Shown here: in pieces, positions 26,554 to 38,252 of the stretch
Layout of the letters: every line of letters begins with the position of its first letter
Numbering within the stretch: position 1 is the stretch's first letter
Source of the DNA: Diabrotica undecimpunctata
Taxonomy: Eukaryota > Arthropoda > Insecta > Coleoptera > Chrysomelidae
Assembly: GCF_040954645.1 (NCBI RefSeq)
Contig: NC_092807.1
Span: 79,134,017-79,198,016 of the forward strand
Direction of reading: 5' to 3'
DNA: 64,000 bases
The notes under the pieces: generated by a model
Databases searched by the model: none
What the model was told of the DNA's origin: nothing
What the model saw: only the letters and a program-made list of their open reading frames with translations
Program-made: the position numbers and the translations under genes

Positions 26554-27521
26554 GAACTAGTCTTATCGGCAAGCGAGTGTGCGACAATTATTTTGCAAAG
26601 AATGACATAAGTATAGCAAAAGAAATTACTACCCAATGCCAAATATGTCAAATAAACAAAGAAAAGAATTTCAAAAACCAGAACACATATAGATCTAATG
26701 TTGAATATGAAAAACTAAATACAGTGTCCATGGATTTTATTTCAAATTTAGTTCCAAGTCCAACAGGAAAAAAGCATATACTAGTGATAGTTGATTTATA
26801 TACAAAATTTATTAAACTATATCCCTGCTCAAGAACAAATGTTAAAACATTGAAATTATATATTAATCAATTTTTCGAAGAAATAGGACCATTTAGAAAT
26901 CGCCTAATAGATAATGCTACATATTTTAACAACCAAAAATTTCGAGCATTTTTTGAGAAAAAGGGAATCAACATTCATTTTACAAGTATCAGACATCCTC
27001 AGGCAAATCCTGCAGAAAGATATATTAAAGAAGTTATAAAATATTTAAGAATAGTGTGCCAAGATCAACATGAAACGTGGCAGCAACATATACCACAAGT
27101 AGAATATTTTTTAAATAATACACATAATTTAAATACAGAGGAAGTACCAGAATATTTAATGTTTGGCCATATAGGAAACAGAAAATGGATTAGTGAATAT
27201 AATCAGGATATGTTAGAACAAGTAATGCAGAAAGTGAATAACCGAATTAGGAGGAAAGCTGAAAAATATATCAGAAGACAAAATCGAAAAATAAAAAAAC
27301 CAATCACATTTCAAAAGGGAGATAAAGTGTTAATTCGTTTACTTAGAAAAAGTAATGTTAAAGAAAATCGTTGTAAGAAATTACAACCAATGTTTGAAGG
27401 TCCATACAGAATTGAAAATCAGAATGGACTAAATAGTTATGTGTTAATAGATGCAGAGAACAGACTACGAGGCATGTTCCATATCAAGGACATTTTTAAG
27501 TATTATGAAGAGAATGAATAA
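26554..27521 (+). pseudogene. integrase of gypsy A, N-terminally truncated
   Basis: The frame 26523-27521 matches gypsy B integrase from about 26560. CQICQINKEKNF is the CX2C of the zinc finger. Catalytic residues: SMDFISNL (D), LIDNATYF (D) and NPAERYIKEV (E), with the second spacing about 34 residues. The C-terminal part (VLIRLLRK, FEGPYRIE, IKDIFKYYEE) follows the gypsy pattern. The core is intact but its upstream half is gone. Confidence 0.87.
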
Positions 27522-28032
27522 TGTTTTCTATACTTTTAACATTAATAATAACAACTGTTACTGATATATCCATTTTATTCAATAGACTTGATTTGTTAAA
27601 TAAATGGTAGATTTCATTATTGTGAATCAATTTGACATCATACTTGTAGTCTTGTACATATGGAAATTATTTTGTACCCTAAAAATCATAATTTGGGGTT
27701 AGATACAAAATTGATTTTATAAATGTCTTTCTAATATAATAAAGTGTAAAACTTACCAATTTATATGGATGAAAGCCTTTTGAATGGAAATAATTCCTAG
27801 ATTTGTATCCTAACATCCATGGTAAAATGTAGTAAACACAAAAATATAAACACAAAAACTTCCATTTGACATGACAGTTTGACATAGACAGTGAACAGGG
27901 ATGTATCTAATAGAACACATTTTAAATAAAAAAAAAATTGAATTATTAATTTACTAAGGTATGTAGATAAGAAAATTAATATTTAAAAAAATAATAAGTA
28001 AATTATTTATTTTAAATATTATTTTGGGGTAT
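27522..28032 (+). other. gypsy A 3' untranslated region
   Basis: No gene and no envelope. A short G-run (TTTTGGGG) just before 28033 may be the polypurine tract, though it is poor in purines. The rest is AT-rich. Confidence 0.55.
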
Positions 28033-28856
28033 TGATATGATTGGTGTTTAAAGAAAATAATTTATAAGTTATATACTAGATAATTTTAGATATAACAAGT
28101 ATTTGGTTATTTTAAGAAGTTATATACTAGAGAATTTAATAAAAATATATTTATGTGAGGGCATTTTTAAGAAATTAGCATATAAAAAGTATTTTTTTAG
28201 TAATTATGATGTTGTAGATATATTTAAGTGAGCCATGTGACTAGGCAACCAGATATACATACTCTGAAGTGACGTTTAAGAATAATTACGAATATAAAGT
28301 GGGGTTATAATGATAATATGTTGTTTAAAATGTGTAATTTATTAAATTAAAATGTTTAATTTATATAAGTTACTGATTTAAATGTATACTCCGATCTGAA
28401 AAGCCTAAATGCCAACAAAATTCTCTATAGATAAGTAAGGAATTCTCTAGATCACCGGAGATGGCTTTGTTTGCGAAATGGTTTGTTCCAGAAAATTCAG
28501 ACATGTATTTAATAGAACAAATGGAACATGATTTCTTACCAGATGGTTCTGGAACATCCAAAAAGATATAAATACCCGGTGATTTGGATTGAAAGTCGGT
28601 CAGAAAGTTTAAGTCAAGCAGTCAGAAAGTTTCAGTCAATCAGTCAGAAAGTTTAAGTCAAGTCAGTCAGAAAGTTTAAGTCAAGTCAGTCAGAAAGTTT
28701 TAGTAAGAAAGTCCATTCAGTTCAATCAGTTAGAGGTCATTCAGTTAGTAAGAAGAATTCAAATCAGTTATAATTGTTCAATATAGTGAGTTAAATCAAA
28801 AGTAAGAAACAGTATAAAGAAAATATTGAAGATTAAAAATTATGTTATGTATAAAT
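28033..28856 (+). repeat. 3' LTR of gypsy A, left part
   Basis: Nearly identical to 21368-22191. Ends at TATGTATAAAT, where transposon S2 is inserted. The last four bases (AAAT) are repeated at 36951-36954. Confidence 0.93.
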
Positions 28857-28884
28857 CTGTGGCTAGAAGGCAAAAGGGGATAAC
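28857..28884 (+). repeat. left terminal inverted repeat of S2
   Basis: CTGTGGCTAGAAGGCAAAAG then GGGATAAC; pairs with 36923-36950 with one mismatch in the first 26 bases. Confidence 0.93.
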
Positions 28885-29591
28885 TCTCATTTGGAAGTTT
28901 TTCAGTACAGACATTTTTAGTTCATTTGGTCTTTTTGTTACCTTATAGACGTAATATTAGTAACGTTTGTATATTTCTAGATCCGACTTACATTCTGTTA
29001 GATATATTTAAGTGTTTTTTCTTAAATTAATATCTATGTGTCCAATATTTTGATAAATTAAAAAAAATATTTTAGGATATTTATTATTTTTAATTATTTC
29101 AAGAAAGCATAAGGAGATAAGTCAAGTTATAGTTAAAATGCACATAAAATCATCTTGGTAAAGGGGGTTATGTAGATTTATACCCTTATGCTCGGTAGTA
29201 ACTTGGCTAACATAATATGTGCACTGTAGTGTTAACTGCAGTTATTTCTACTTACAACGGGCAACCACAATAAAGCAAAGAAAATATTTTGTTCTGGATA
29301 TACCATTGACAGAACAAGAAATAAAACGTAAATTTTTTCAAAAAGATTATTAAACATGGAGGTTTCTACAACAATCTGATGATACGTTTACAAATTAACA
29401 ATTGATCAAGATGATACTTAGAAAGAGAATTAAAGACGCATTCTAAACACAAAATAAAAACACATATTCTATTATAATACGAACAGAATAGCTTTCGCAG
29501 GAAGAAAAAAAATGTGATGAACAGAAATATTTTTCGGAAGCTGTTTGTTTAAAATAATAAATTCCACAAATATTTGTTTTAGAATATTTTA

Positions 29592-31472
29592 TTAAAAATC
29601 GTCATCACTAAAATAATTATCTATGTCTGGATCTGTATCAGCAGTATTATCCAGATCTTGTGAATTTCGTGGGATTTGAGCAAGTCCACGATAAAATTCT
29701 TTTGCACTCTCATCAACTAACTCAATAAGGTCTGAAAGATCGCTTACTTTTTTTTCACTTATTTCTCTTGGCTTATCATACAAATTATCCAAAGTAATGT
29801 TCTTGATATCGATGGGTGTATCTTTTTTTTTGTCTTCTAAAATTTATTTCTTGAAATGGCTCTCATTCCTGAAGCGATATTTTAAAATTTATAATACCAA
29901 ATTCCTTGGTGTATCTTAGCCATTTCGTATTTCTCCAGCAAATTTCAGTCTTATTGTCTCTCTTCTTTCTCTTTATTAACATTTCTTTAAATAAATTTTT
30001 AAAATAAAAAAAAAAGAATTGGGGTCATTTCAACTACCGTAAACTTATTGTTTTCTGTTTGGTTTGTTTCCTCTGTTTTTTGTTTTTATTTAAAGGTAGT
30101 AGAACGTTTTGTTCCTGCAGATCTTACTAAGATATACCAATATCTAGGTACATGAATAGGAAATGATTAAAGGAATAAAAAAAATGCCCTTCTTAAATCT
30201 TTCTATTGTTGCGTGATCTACGTCACACTCCATGTGAGTATGGCCAGGCACTAAAAATTTATGATCAATTACCTTTAAGTTATTATTTTGACTTAATAAA
30301 AGCGTAAACATTGCTGCCACAATTGAGTTTTTATTTTGTCCGCCACAAGTATCACTGTATAAAATGACGTGCTCTATTTCATAAGGTAAATTAGCAAAAC
30401 TCTTAAATAAACAAGAAGCAATTTCGTTGGCACCTCGTCCCGCGATACCTTCATGCCATATAATGAGTGGAGACCTTTGCAGAACAATCATTAATTGTTA
30501 AGTTATACGTATTTAATTGTCGTTTGTAAAACACGGTATAAGTTTGTAAGTAAGGAGTAGGAAAAACATGTTGTAAGTCAAATACAAATATTTTTTGACT
30601 TTTGCTGTTTATACATTTTAATCTGTCTAATCTCTTTGACTCGTAAGCAGTTTCAGCTTCTATATGATGATCTGCTAGTAAATTCTCATACTTTTTCCTT
30701 GCATCAGCTGTCTTACTGATATTAATATGATTGTGAAAAATATCACAATTGTTACAGATATCATTGCTTGGTTTTTTAATTTTTAAGCTTAATTTATCGA
30801 TTGTTTATTGATTGAGAGTAAACTTTATAAGAAACCGGTTCAGATGTTATGTCCTAAGTATACAATTGATACATCTTAGCTTTTGTTAATTCTGCTACTA
30901 GATACTTTTTACTAGTATGTTTTCGTGAGTAGTGAGACTCATAGGCAGAAAATTTTGATATGTGGCTATAGACAAGTTCCATTCTAGATTTGGAAATTTT
31001 GTTTTTTGGTTCATGCCTGCCTCTGCCATCAGCCATAGGAATACCCCAGTTGGATGACATTTTCTTTTTTGTAACAGTTTCTATAAATTTATTACTTTCG
31101 TCAAAAATAGCACAAAAACATACCTTGCAGCATTGGATTCTTCCTCCTTGAATTTCTATAAAATATGTAAAACACTTTTCCCTATTTTTTGAAGGTTTAT
31201 CAGTATCACTTCTATTAGTAGTAATCTTCTTGTCAGAAATTTGAATTAATGAGGCAATACAACTTACCCTTCTATCGTAGGTGCCCATTTCCCAGTAATT
31301 TTGAAACAGAGATAATCTATGTTCATTAAATATTTTTTCTTTACACTTTCTTCTACAATCTCGCAATGACCGTAACTGTCTAGCTTTATTGCGTTTCCTT
31401 TGTTTGTTTCATATCCTTTACCCGTATTTCGTAAAACCTGTCTATTTTTTCTTTTTCCTACTTTTCGTTTCA
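29592..31472 (-). pseudogene. transposase of S2, C-terminal part, broken
   Basis: Minus-strand pieces in order. 31472 to about 31264: RKVGKRKNRQVLRN, basic. 31366-30854: CRRKCKEKIFNEHR, FQNYWEMGTYDRRVSC, and ESHYSRKHTSKKYL, matching S1 (CTNCRNKC, FESYWQLGDINRQRD and ESHYYRKNTSKRFL). 30491-30144: HVILYSDTCGGQNKNS and VPGHTHMECDVDHATIE, the counterparts of the S1 catalytic-type motifs. 29792-29592: an acidic C-terminus. Stops and shifts separate the pieces. Confidence 0.82.
31460..31472. repeat. target-site duplication of the Jockey element, left copy
   Basis: ACTTTTCGTTTCA here and again at 36136-36148, directly after the poly(A). It defines the Jockey ends. Confidence 0.85.
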
Positions 31473-31762
31473 GTCTCGTTCGAACCTTCGTGTTGGAAAC
31501 AAGCATCGAAGAAGTACTTGTGTATAATTATCTTATCTTTTTGTAATTAGTACCTATAATTAGTATAAGCCATTTGTTATCAAGAAAGTTAAAAACAACC
31601 GAAAAAGTGATTGTGTTCAATGTTATTATAATTATCCAACAAAGAACTAATACAAGTTTAATTACTACATTTATTAACATAAATACAAATAAAATAGTCC
31701 GGTATATTAACAAAATATGCCGGAATGTCTTAACAATTCCTAGTTGTAATTAGTGGAAAACT

Positions 31763-33147
31763 ATGGATCACCAACTAGATAACCAAGAACCAACTAGCTA
31801 CCAATTCATTGAGGACATAAATCCAGCCATTAGAAAATCCTGCCTAGCCCGCACTCCTCCACCTGGAAGAAATCGAAAAGACAGTTACAACTCTCTAGAT
31901 GAACAGCAGAAAAAATCTAAAATACGCAACATCGATCTACAAACAAAATTATCAAACTTTCAAATAGAGAAACCACAAAAAAATCCCACAGATGCAGAAG
32001 AGGTAAAAAGTGGTAGTGAATGGGTATCAGTCCACCACAAGAAACGTCAACGCAACGATGATAGTCCTGAATTGAAAAACACCAAACAAGCTACACTCAA
32101 AGATTATTGGCTAAGTAAAACTGTTCTTACATCTAACAGATACGAGGCACTTGAAAATGATAAATCTAATGAAGAGGATGAAATGCTGGAAGAAAAAAAA
32201 GATGAACAGCCACCACCTATATTTATCCAAAATGTTGAGTGTATCAAACCACTACAGGAATTACTACAGCAGATAACTCCAGGTAAATATACTTTAAAAT
32301 GTCTTGCTAACAACCAAATTAAAGTTCAAGCTGACTCATCCAAAAACTATTCATTAATTGTAAAATCTTTAGCAGAAAAAAATACTCAGTACCATACATA
32401 CCAACTGAAACAAAACCGTGGATTCCGAGTTGTTATACGTAATTTACATCCTTCAACAGATCCGGATGACATTAAAAAAGCGTTGCTAGCGCACGGACAT
32501 ACAGCACTGAACATCTCCAACATTAAGCAAAGAGGCACAAAGAAAGATCTGCCACTATTTAATATAGAACTGGCTATTCAAAGTAACAATAAAGATATAT
32601 ATATAATATTACAAAATTACTAAACTCTATTGTCACAGTCGAGCCACCGCATCCGAAAAGGGAACTACCCCAATGTCAAAGATGTCAAAATTTTGGCCAC
32701 ACCCACAATTATTGCCACAGGAGTCCGCGCTGTGTAAAATGTGTGGGCGATCACCTATCATCTCAATGCCCAAAACCAAAAAATATAAAAGATGTTCAAT
32801 GTGTAAATTGTCTAGAAAATCATCCTGCCAGCTATAAGGGATGCTCAATATACAAAGAGCTACAGAAAAAAAAATTTCCAACACTTAGAGATAAAAACGC
32901 AAGTCAACCACCTCGTGCAGAATTTCCTTCAAACACTCAACCAACTACAAGCTATGCGAAAATTGTTGCAGGAAGAGATAATAGAAATACATCTACCATA
33001 GATGAGACTTCTCATATAATAGAAACAACAACTCCTCAACATATACAAAATAATCTAGAACTACTTGTACATAAGTTAATGGAAAGAATGGATAAGATGT
33101 TTGATCTCATAATTTCTCTGATATCTAAGCTTAACCTTCAACACTAA
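31763..33147 (+). pseudogene. Jockey ORF1 (Gag-like), one frameshift
   Basis: ORF1 binds element RNA. ATG 31763. The frame is open to 32623, then continues 2 bases out of register to 33147. The break is at GATATATATATAAT (32596-32610): removal of one TA unit would keep register, so it is a dinucleotide slip. After it come three cysteine motifs: CQRCQNFGHTHNYC, CVKCVGDHLSSQC and CVNCLENHPASYKGC, the standard C2HC set of Jockey ORF1. The N-terminal part is polar and rich in K, E and S. Confidence 0.88.
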
Positions 33148-33154
33148 ACTAAAG

Positions 33155-35809
33155 ATGTGCTGTTGGAATGCCAATGGTTTAACCTCTCATTTCCACGAAG
33201 TTAAAGCATTTATTTACTATCATAATCTAGATGTTATGTTTATTTCCGAAGCACACATGACTGATAAGAGCCATTTCCATATTCCCAAATATTCAACCTA
33301 TGTAACTCAACATCCATTAGGTAAAGCCCACGGAGGTACGGCAATTATTATAAGAAATAACATTAAGCATCATGAAACAAATAAAATTAGTAAAGTTAAC
33401 ATCCAAGCCACATCAGTGTCGGTCGAAGATTCACAAGGCTCGATTATTCTATCTGCTGTTTACTGTCCACCGAATAAAATAATTAAAGCTGATCATTTTA
33501 CTGAATACTTTAAGATGCTAGGACACCGTTTCATTTCTGCTGGAGATTATAATGCCAAACATCATAAATGGAGTTCCAGAATCGTAACCTCACGTGGACG
33601 AGAATTATTAAAAAGTATTAATGAGAATCATTTAATTCCTTTCTCTACTGGAGAGCCTACGTATTGGCCTACTGATAGACAAAAAATTCCTGATCTTATT
33701 GATTTTGCTATAGTAAAAGGAATATCACATACCTACCTCCAAATTTCTCCTTCATTTGACCTCTCATCAGATCATTCCCCTTTCTTCATAGATCTACAAA
33801 GCCAAATTCATAACTGTTCTAAACATTTAACACTCTCTAATAAAAGAACAAACTGGAACAGATATAGAGAAGAAATAAAAACATCCATCAATCTAAACTT
33901 GCCTCTTAAAAGTGATAGTGACATAGAAAACGCAGTTGCTCACTTAACTACAGTTATTCAGCAAGCTGCTTGGACGTCCACCCCAGAAATTTATTACAAA
34001 CACAATTCCGAGTCCTATCCTACACACATAAATACACTCATATTGGAAAAAAGAAAACTGCGAAAGATATGGCAGCTCACTAGGCATCCAGAAGATAAAA
34101 CAAATCTGAATAGAGCTTGCAGACTACTCAAAAGAAAACTTATCCAACATAAAGACAGTGGAATCAACAAATATTTAAAGAACCTCTCACCTGCAGATGA
34201 TACAAACTATTCGCTGTGGAAACTAACAAAAAAACTTAAACACAACGAACAAATGAATATGCCAATCAGGAAACAAAATGGCACTTGGGCTAAAACTGAC
34301 ATAGATAAAGCATATACTTTTGCAAATCATCTATGCGAGGTATTTCAACCGCATCAGAGGGAAGTCTCAGTTGAAGAAGAACAAGCTATCCATGAAGTCG
34401 TAAATGCACCATATCAAATGGCTCCACCTATTAAACCTGTTAAGAAATCTGAAATCAAAGAAATAATTGATAATCTGGAAATTAAAAAGTCACCTGGATA
34501 TGACTTAATATCTAGTTTAGTACTAAAAAATCTACCCAACGAAGGCGTAAGTTTAATTACTTATATATTTAATTCAATATTAAAAACAGGTTATTTTCCA
34601 CTCCAATGGAAAGTTGCTCAAATTGTTCTGATTCCAAAACCTAATAAGGATCACACGGAAGTATCTTCATACCGTCCTATTAGCTTGTTGCCTATTATAT
34701 CTAAAGTATTTGAACGGCTTTTTCTGAGAAGACTGGAGCTTATTTTATATGACAGTAATGTTTTACCGAATTATCAGTTTGGGTTTAGGAAACAACATGG
34801 TACTATCGAACAAATTCATAGGGTGGTAAAGACTATCAGAAATTCGCTTGAACAAAAAAATTACTGTACTGCTGCATTTCTAGATGTCTCTCAAGCATTC
34901 GACAAAGTTTGGCATGTAGGTCTTATCTCCAAAATTAAATCTATATTTCCTCATCCCATAAGTTCACTTTTAAGATCCTACCTGACAGATCGATTCTTTC
35001 AAGTCAAAAGAGGTGGGGAAATCACTAACCTGTTTCCAATTTGTTCCGGAGTTCCACAAGGAAGCATACTAGGACCCACCCTCTACTTAATATTCACATC
35101 AGATCTCCCAACGACGACCAATACAACAATCGCTACATATGCCGATGACACAGTTATCATGGCTTCAAATTCTACAGCAACTAAAGCAGCCCAGGTATTA
35201 CAAAATCACCTACTTAAACTAGAGAGCTGGCTTAAGCTGTGGCGAGTCCAAGTTAACAGTTTAAAATCAACACAAATAACGTTTACTTTAAAAAAAGGTG
35301 TCGCGCCACCAGTTTCTATAAACAACACTCCACTACCAGTTAATAACGTCGTTAAATACTTAGGAATCCATTTGGATAGCAAACTTAATTGGGGCATCCA
35401 CATCTGGAAGAAACGCCTTCAACTCAGCTTAATCTACAGGAAAATGTATTGGTACATGAGTCGAAAATCAAATCTTAGCCTGGAGAACAAACTTCTGATA
35501 TATAAATGTATTTTAAAACCGGTATGGCAATATGCAGCACAAATCTGGGGTACAGCAAGTAATACCAACATACAAAAACTTCAACGTTTCCAATCGAAAG
35601 TACTGCGCCAGATCTGTAATGCCCCTTGGTATATCACGAACCACAGATTACATCACGATTTACAGCTACAAACAGTTTGCGAAGCAATATCTGCTGTAAA
35701 CTCTGTATACAAGAACAGACTATCCTGCCATCCAAATCCGCTGGCCACGGATCTGCTCAACATTTCACACGTAAGAAGATTAAAACGACCAGACCCTTTG
35801 GACCTCTAG
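33155..35809 (+). CDS. Jockey ORF2: endonuclease and reverse transcriptase
   Basis: 884 aa from ATG 33155, seven bases after the ORF1 stop. Residues about 1-215 are an apurinic-type endonuclease (CCWNANGL, FISEAHM, AGDYNAKHHKW, SSDHSPFF). The RT follows: KSPGYDLISSLVLKNLP, YRPISLLPIISKVFE, FGFRKQHGTIEQI, FLDVSQAFDKVWH, GVPQGSILGPTLY and the catalytic YADDTVI at about 661. The C-terminus (YLGIHLDSKLNWGIH, ... WGTASNTNIQKLQ) is typical of Jockey. No RNase H. No internal stop, so it may encode an active enzyme. The length agrees with family members. Confidence 0.93.
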   Translation: MCCWNANGLTSHFHEVKAFIYYHNLDVMFISEAHMTDKSHFHIPKYSTYVTQHPLGKAHGGTAIIIRNNIKHHETNKISKVNIQATSVSVEDSQGSIILSAVYCPPNKIIKADHFTEYFKMLGHRFISAGDYNAKHHKWSSRIVTSRGRELLKSINENHLIPFSTGEPTYWPTDRQKIPDLIDFAIVKGISHTYLQISPSFDLSSDHSPFFIDLQSQIHNCSKHLTLSNKRTNWNRYREEIKTSINLNLPLKSDSDIENAVAHLTTVIQQAAWTSTPEIYYKHNSESYPTHINTLILEKRKLRKIWQLTRHPEDKTNLNRACRLLKRKLIQHKDSGINKYLKNLSPADDTNYSLWKLTKKLKHNEQMNMPIRKQNGTWAKTDIDKAYTFANHLCEVFQPHQREVSVEEEQAIHEVVNAPYQMAPPIKPVKKSEIKEIIDNLEIKKSPGYDLISSLVLKNLPNEGVSLITYIFNSILKTGYFPLQWKVAQIVLIPKPNKDHTEVSSYRPISLLPIISKVFERLFLRRLELILYDSNVLPNYQFGFRKQHGTIEQIHRVVKTIRNSLEQKNYCTAAFLDVSQAFDKVWHVGLISKIKSIFPHPISSLLRSYLTDRFFQVKRGGEITNLFPICSGVPQGSILGPTLYLIFTSDLPTTTNTTIATYADDTVIMASNSTATKAAQVLQNHLLKLESWLKLWRVQVNSLKSTQITFTLKKGVAPPVSINNTPLPVNNVVKYLGIHLDSKLNWGIHIWKKRLQLSLIYRKMYWYMSRKSNLSLENKLLIYKCILKPVWQYAAQIWGTASNTNIQKLQRFQSKVLRQICNAPWYITNHRLHHDLQLQTVCEAISAVNSVYKNRLSCHPNPLATDLLNISHVRRLKRPDPLDL

Positions 35810-36113
35810 TAAATCAGGAAAAATAGAACATAGTGTCACGGTGCGGTGAAATAACAAGTTTCTATTCAGGTGTTTTCTAAATCTTTCCTTAATTTGTGTT
35901 TTTGCCTTGTAATTCTCATATGTGTGTCAGTGATGTTTACCTGTATTAAACTCTGTTTGTTAAGTTCAAATTAGCTGATATATCATAGATTATATTTATG
36001 TTATCTTTTACCTGGGTGCTCGCCACTGGGCAGCTTCCCACTATGTTATTGTACATATATTATACATATTGCTTATTGTTTATAATGAGACAGATTGCAA
36101 TAAACATTGGATG

Positions 36114-36362
36114 TTAAATAAAAAAAAAAAAAAAAACTTTTCGTTTCAATATTTTGTGCATTGGTTGGCCATGTTCTTCATTGTTTTCAAAATTTGGTTC
36201 ATCTGAGCCATTTTTCTCCTGTTCTGTGTCAGAATCACTATGCTGGTCTTCTTGAATGTGATCATAGGCCGGGTCTTTTACGCTGTCGTCTGAGTCAAAA
36301 TCTTGCTGTACATTTTCTTTTACTAAAAAAAAATATGGAATGTAGTGATCAATAATCAACAA
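36114..36362 (-). pseudogene. S2 transposase, N-terminal part
   Basis: Minus strand, very acidic (DSDDSVKDPAYDHIQED, DSDTEQEKNG), ending MHKILKRK at about 36137, where the Jockey element interrupts it; the coding sequence resumes at 31472. The corresponding S1 part also has an acidic stretch (LSESEEDPFASDDDSND). The part within 36114-36136 is only the poly(A) read backwards. Confidence 0.72.
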
Positions 36363-36922
36363 TTATACCACACGTAGAGGAATAATAATTGTTATTTCGA
36401 GTTGCCATCGTAGTGAACGTTCATTGATAAAATTTGCGTGTGCTCTCTTCACAATCTAGACAATTACTAACAAGAAACTGATACGAATATGATTTGCGTG
36501 GACACCGCATTCTTGCAAAAAGGGATAACTTTGTATATCCTAGCAATACTTTCATATATATTTCTTCTATCACATTCCGGCAAAAGGGGATATCTTGATT
36601 TAATGCCTTTTACTAGCACACATTTCGAATAATTCTCAAGTTAACATGACTTAAATCGTTTTGCTTTTCAGTTAATTTCATAATGTTAGAAAATATGTAC
36701 ACATATACCATTTTACTAGTAATTACTATTTTGCTCTCCAGAAGATATCTTGAGTTATATCCTTAAAACAGTCGTAACGATTAAATTGTAGCCAAGTTAC
36801 CCCTTTTTGATCAATAATAATATTTTAATTAGTAAACTTTCACTTAACTCTCTTTACCAAGATTGTGCACAATCAAAAATGCTGTCGAATGGTATACATA
36901 ACACTATTTTGCAAAAAATCGA
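36363..36922. other. S2 5' region (subterminal motifs)
   Basis: Noncoding. Contains motifs related to the terminal repeat at about 36515 (GCAAAAAGGGATAACTT), 36578 (GGCAAAAGGGGATATCTT) and, inverted, at about 36792 (AGTTACCCCTTTTTG). These may be transposase-binding sites. Confidence 0.55.
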
Positions 36923-36950
36923 CTTATCCCCTTTTGCCTTCCAGCCACAG
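36923..36950 (-). repeat. right terminal inverted repeat of S2
   Basis: Ends CCTTCCAGCCACAG; pairs with the left end. Confidence 0.93.
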
Positions 36951-37529
<579 letters not shown>

Positions 37530-37942
37530 GTGATGAGTGTCTTACCACCCGGCTTTTTAACGTAAGAGATAGAAAACACAGTTACTTTGTAAAATAAAAA
37601 GAGATGAAACTCGTAGAGGTGAGAAATAATAGATAGAAACATATAATTTACATTACATTACATTTCCACTATCGATAGTTTTACACCTTTAGACGTTAGC
37701 TTCGAGCTAAATCACCTCGGTCATAACTATTATCGTCGTATGTGTGACGTATTTCCATTTTTTAATTTCGCATAAAGTAAAAACTGATTGACCGCAATAA
37801 AGCAAAAATGTGAATAAAATAATTTAATTAATAGTGATTATTTAATCTAAAGTTTTAAATTATTAACCAAGAATAATTTCTACTATGATTTGAACAGCAG
37901 CAGAACAATAACCCAAACTGTCACTAAATAATTATAAAAGTC

Positions 37943-38010
37943 TAGTGGATCAGAGTTCAAGGCACGATGTTCTCATCCAGGCGCTCATGGTTCGAATCCA
38001 ATATGGAGGT
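37943..38010 (+). repeat. tRNA-like sequence 1 (possible SINE head)
   Basis: TAGTGGATCAGAG resembles an internal A box, and GGTTCGAATCC at 37989-37999 is a full B box; T-rich sequence follows at about 38013. The cloverleaf is imperfect. It lies beside a duplicate of about 30 bp of the transposase 3' end (37899-37922 versus 38283-38306). Confidence 0.4.
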
Positions 38011-38252
38011 TTTACTTTTTTAAAAATTAAAATTTGAAATTATGCAGATATTATATAAACTTTATTAGAAGTTTTTATAGTAAAACATGAAAATCTTATT
38101 GAAAAAACAATGTCGTACTTTCGAAAATAAAGTAAAAATTCTTCATTTAAACATAAAAAAACGTTCTAAATAAATGTACTTACAAAAAATATTTAAATAG
38201 GTTATCTATAAAAATATTCTAAATAAACGTATTTTATTCTAATGAAATGTAT

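Larger units (their letters stand above)
31473..36135 (+). mobile_element. Jockey-type non-LTR retrotransposon inside S2
   Basis: About 4.66 kb with two ORFs, a 3' poly(A) run at 36119-36136, a polyadenylation signal AATAAA at about 36100 and a 13-bp target duplication. It inserted, in the opposite orientation, into the transposase gene of S2; the coding sequence LKRKV is present on both sides as the duplicated target. It looks recent and nearly intact. Confidence 0.9.
28857..36950 (-). mobile_element. DDE transposon S2, inactive, inside the gypsy A LTR
   Basis: 8094 bp, ends inverted: left CTGTGGCTAGAAGGCAAAAG and right (reversed) CTGTGGCTGGAAGGCAAAAG, each followed by GGGATAAG/GGGATAACT-like sequence. 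Target duplication AAAT (28853-28856 and 36951-36954); the empty site is preserved in the 5' LTR (TATAAATGATAATT at about 22184). Subterminal copies of GGCAAAAGGGGATA occur at about 36515 and 36578 with weaker ones at about 29105. Its transposase is on the minus strand and is split by the Jockey element. Confidence 0.92.

Noticed and set aside
28370..28561. 63-codon minus-strand frame repeated in both gypsy A LTRs (also 21705-21896)
   Set aside because: Present because the LTRs are copies of each other; no further evidence for a product.
31473..31506. VRTRL similarity to S1 transposase start (7454)
   Set aside because: This stretch lies inside the Jockey 5' region, and the true S1 counterpart is placed elsewhere; the likeness is chance.
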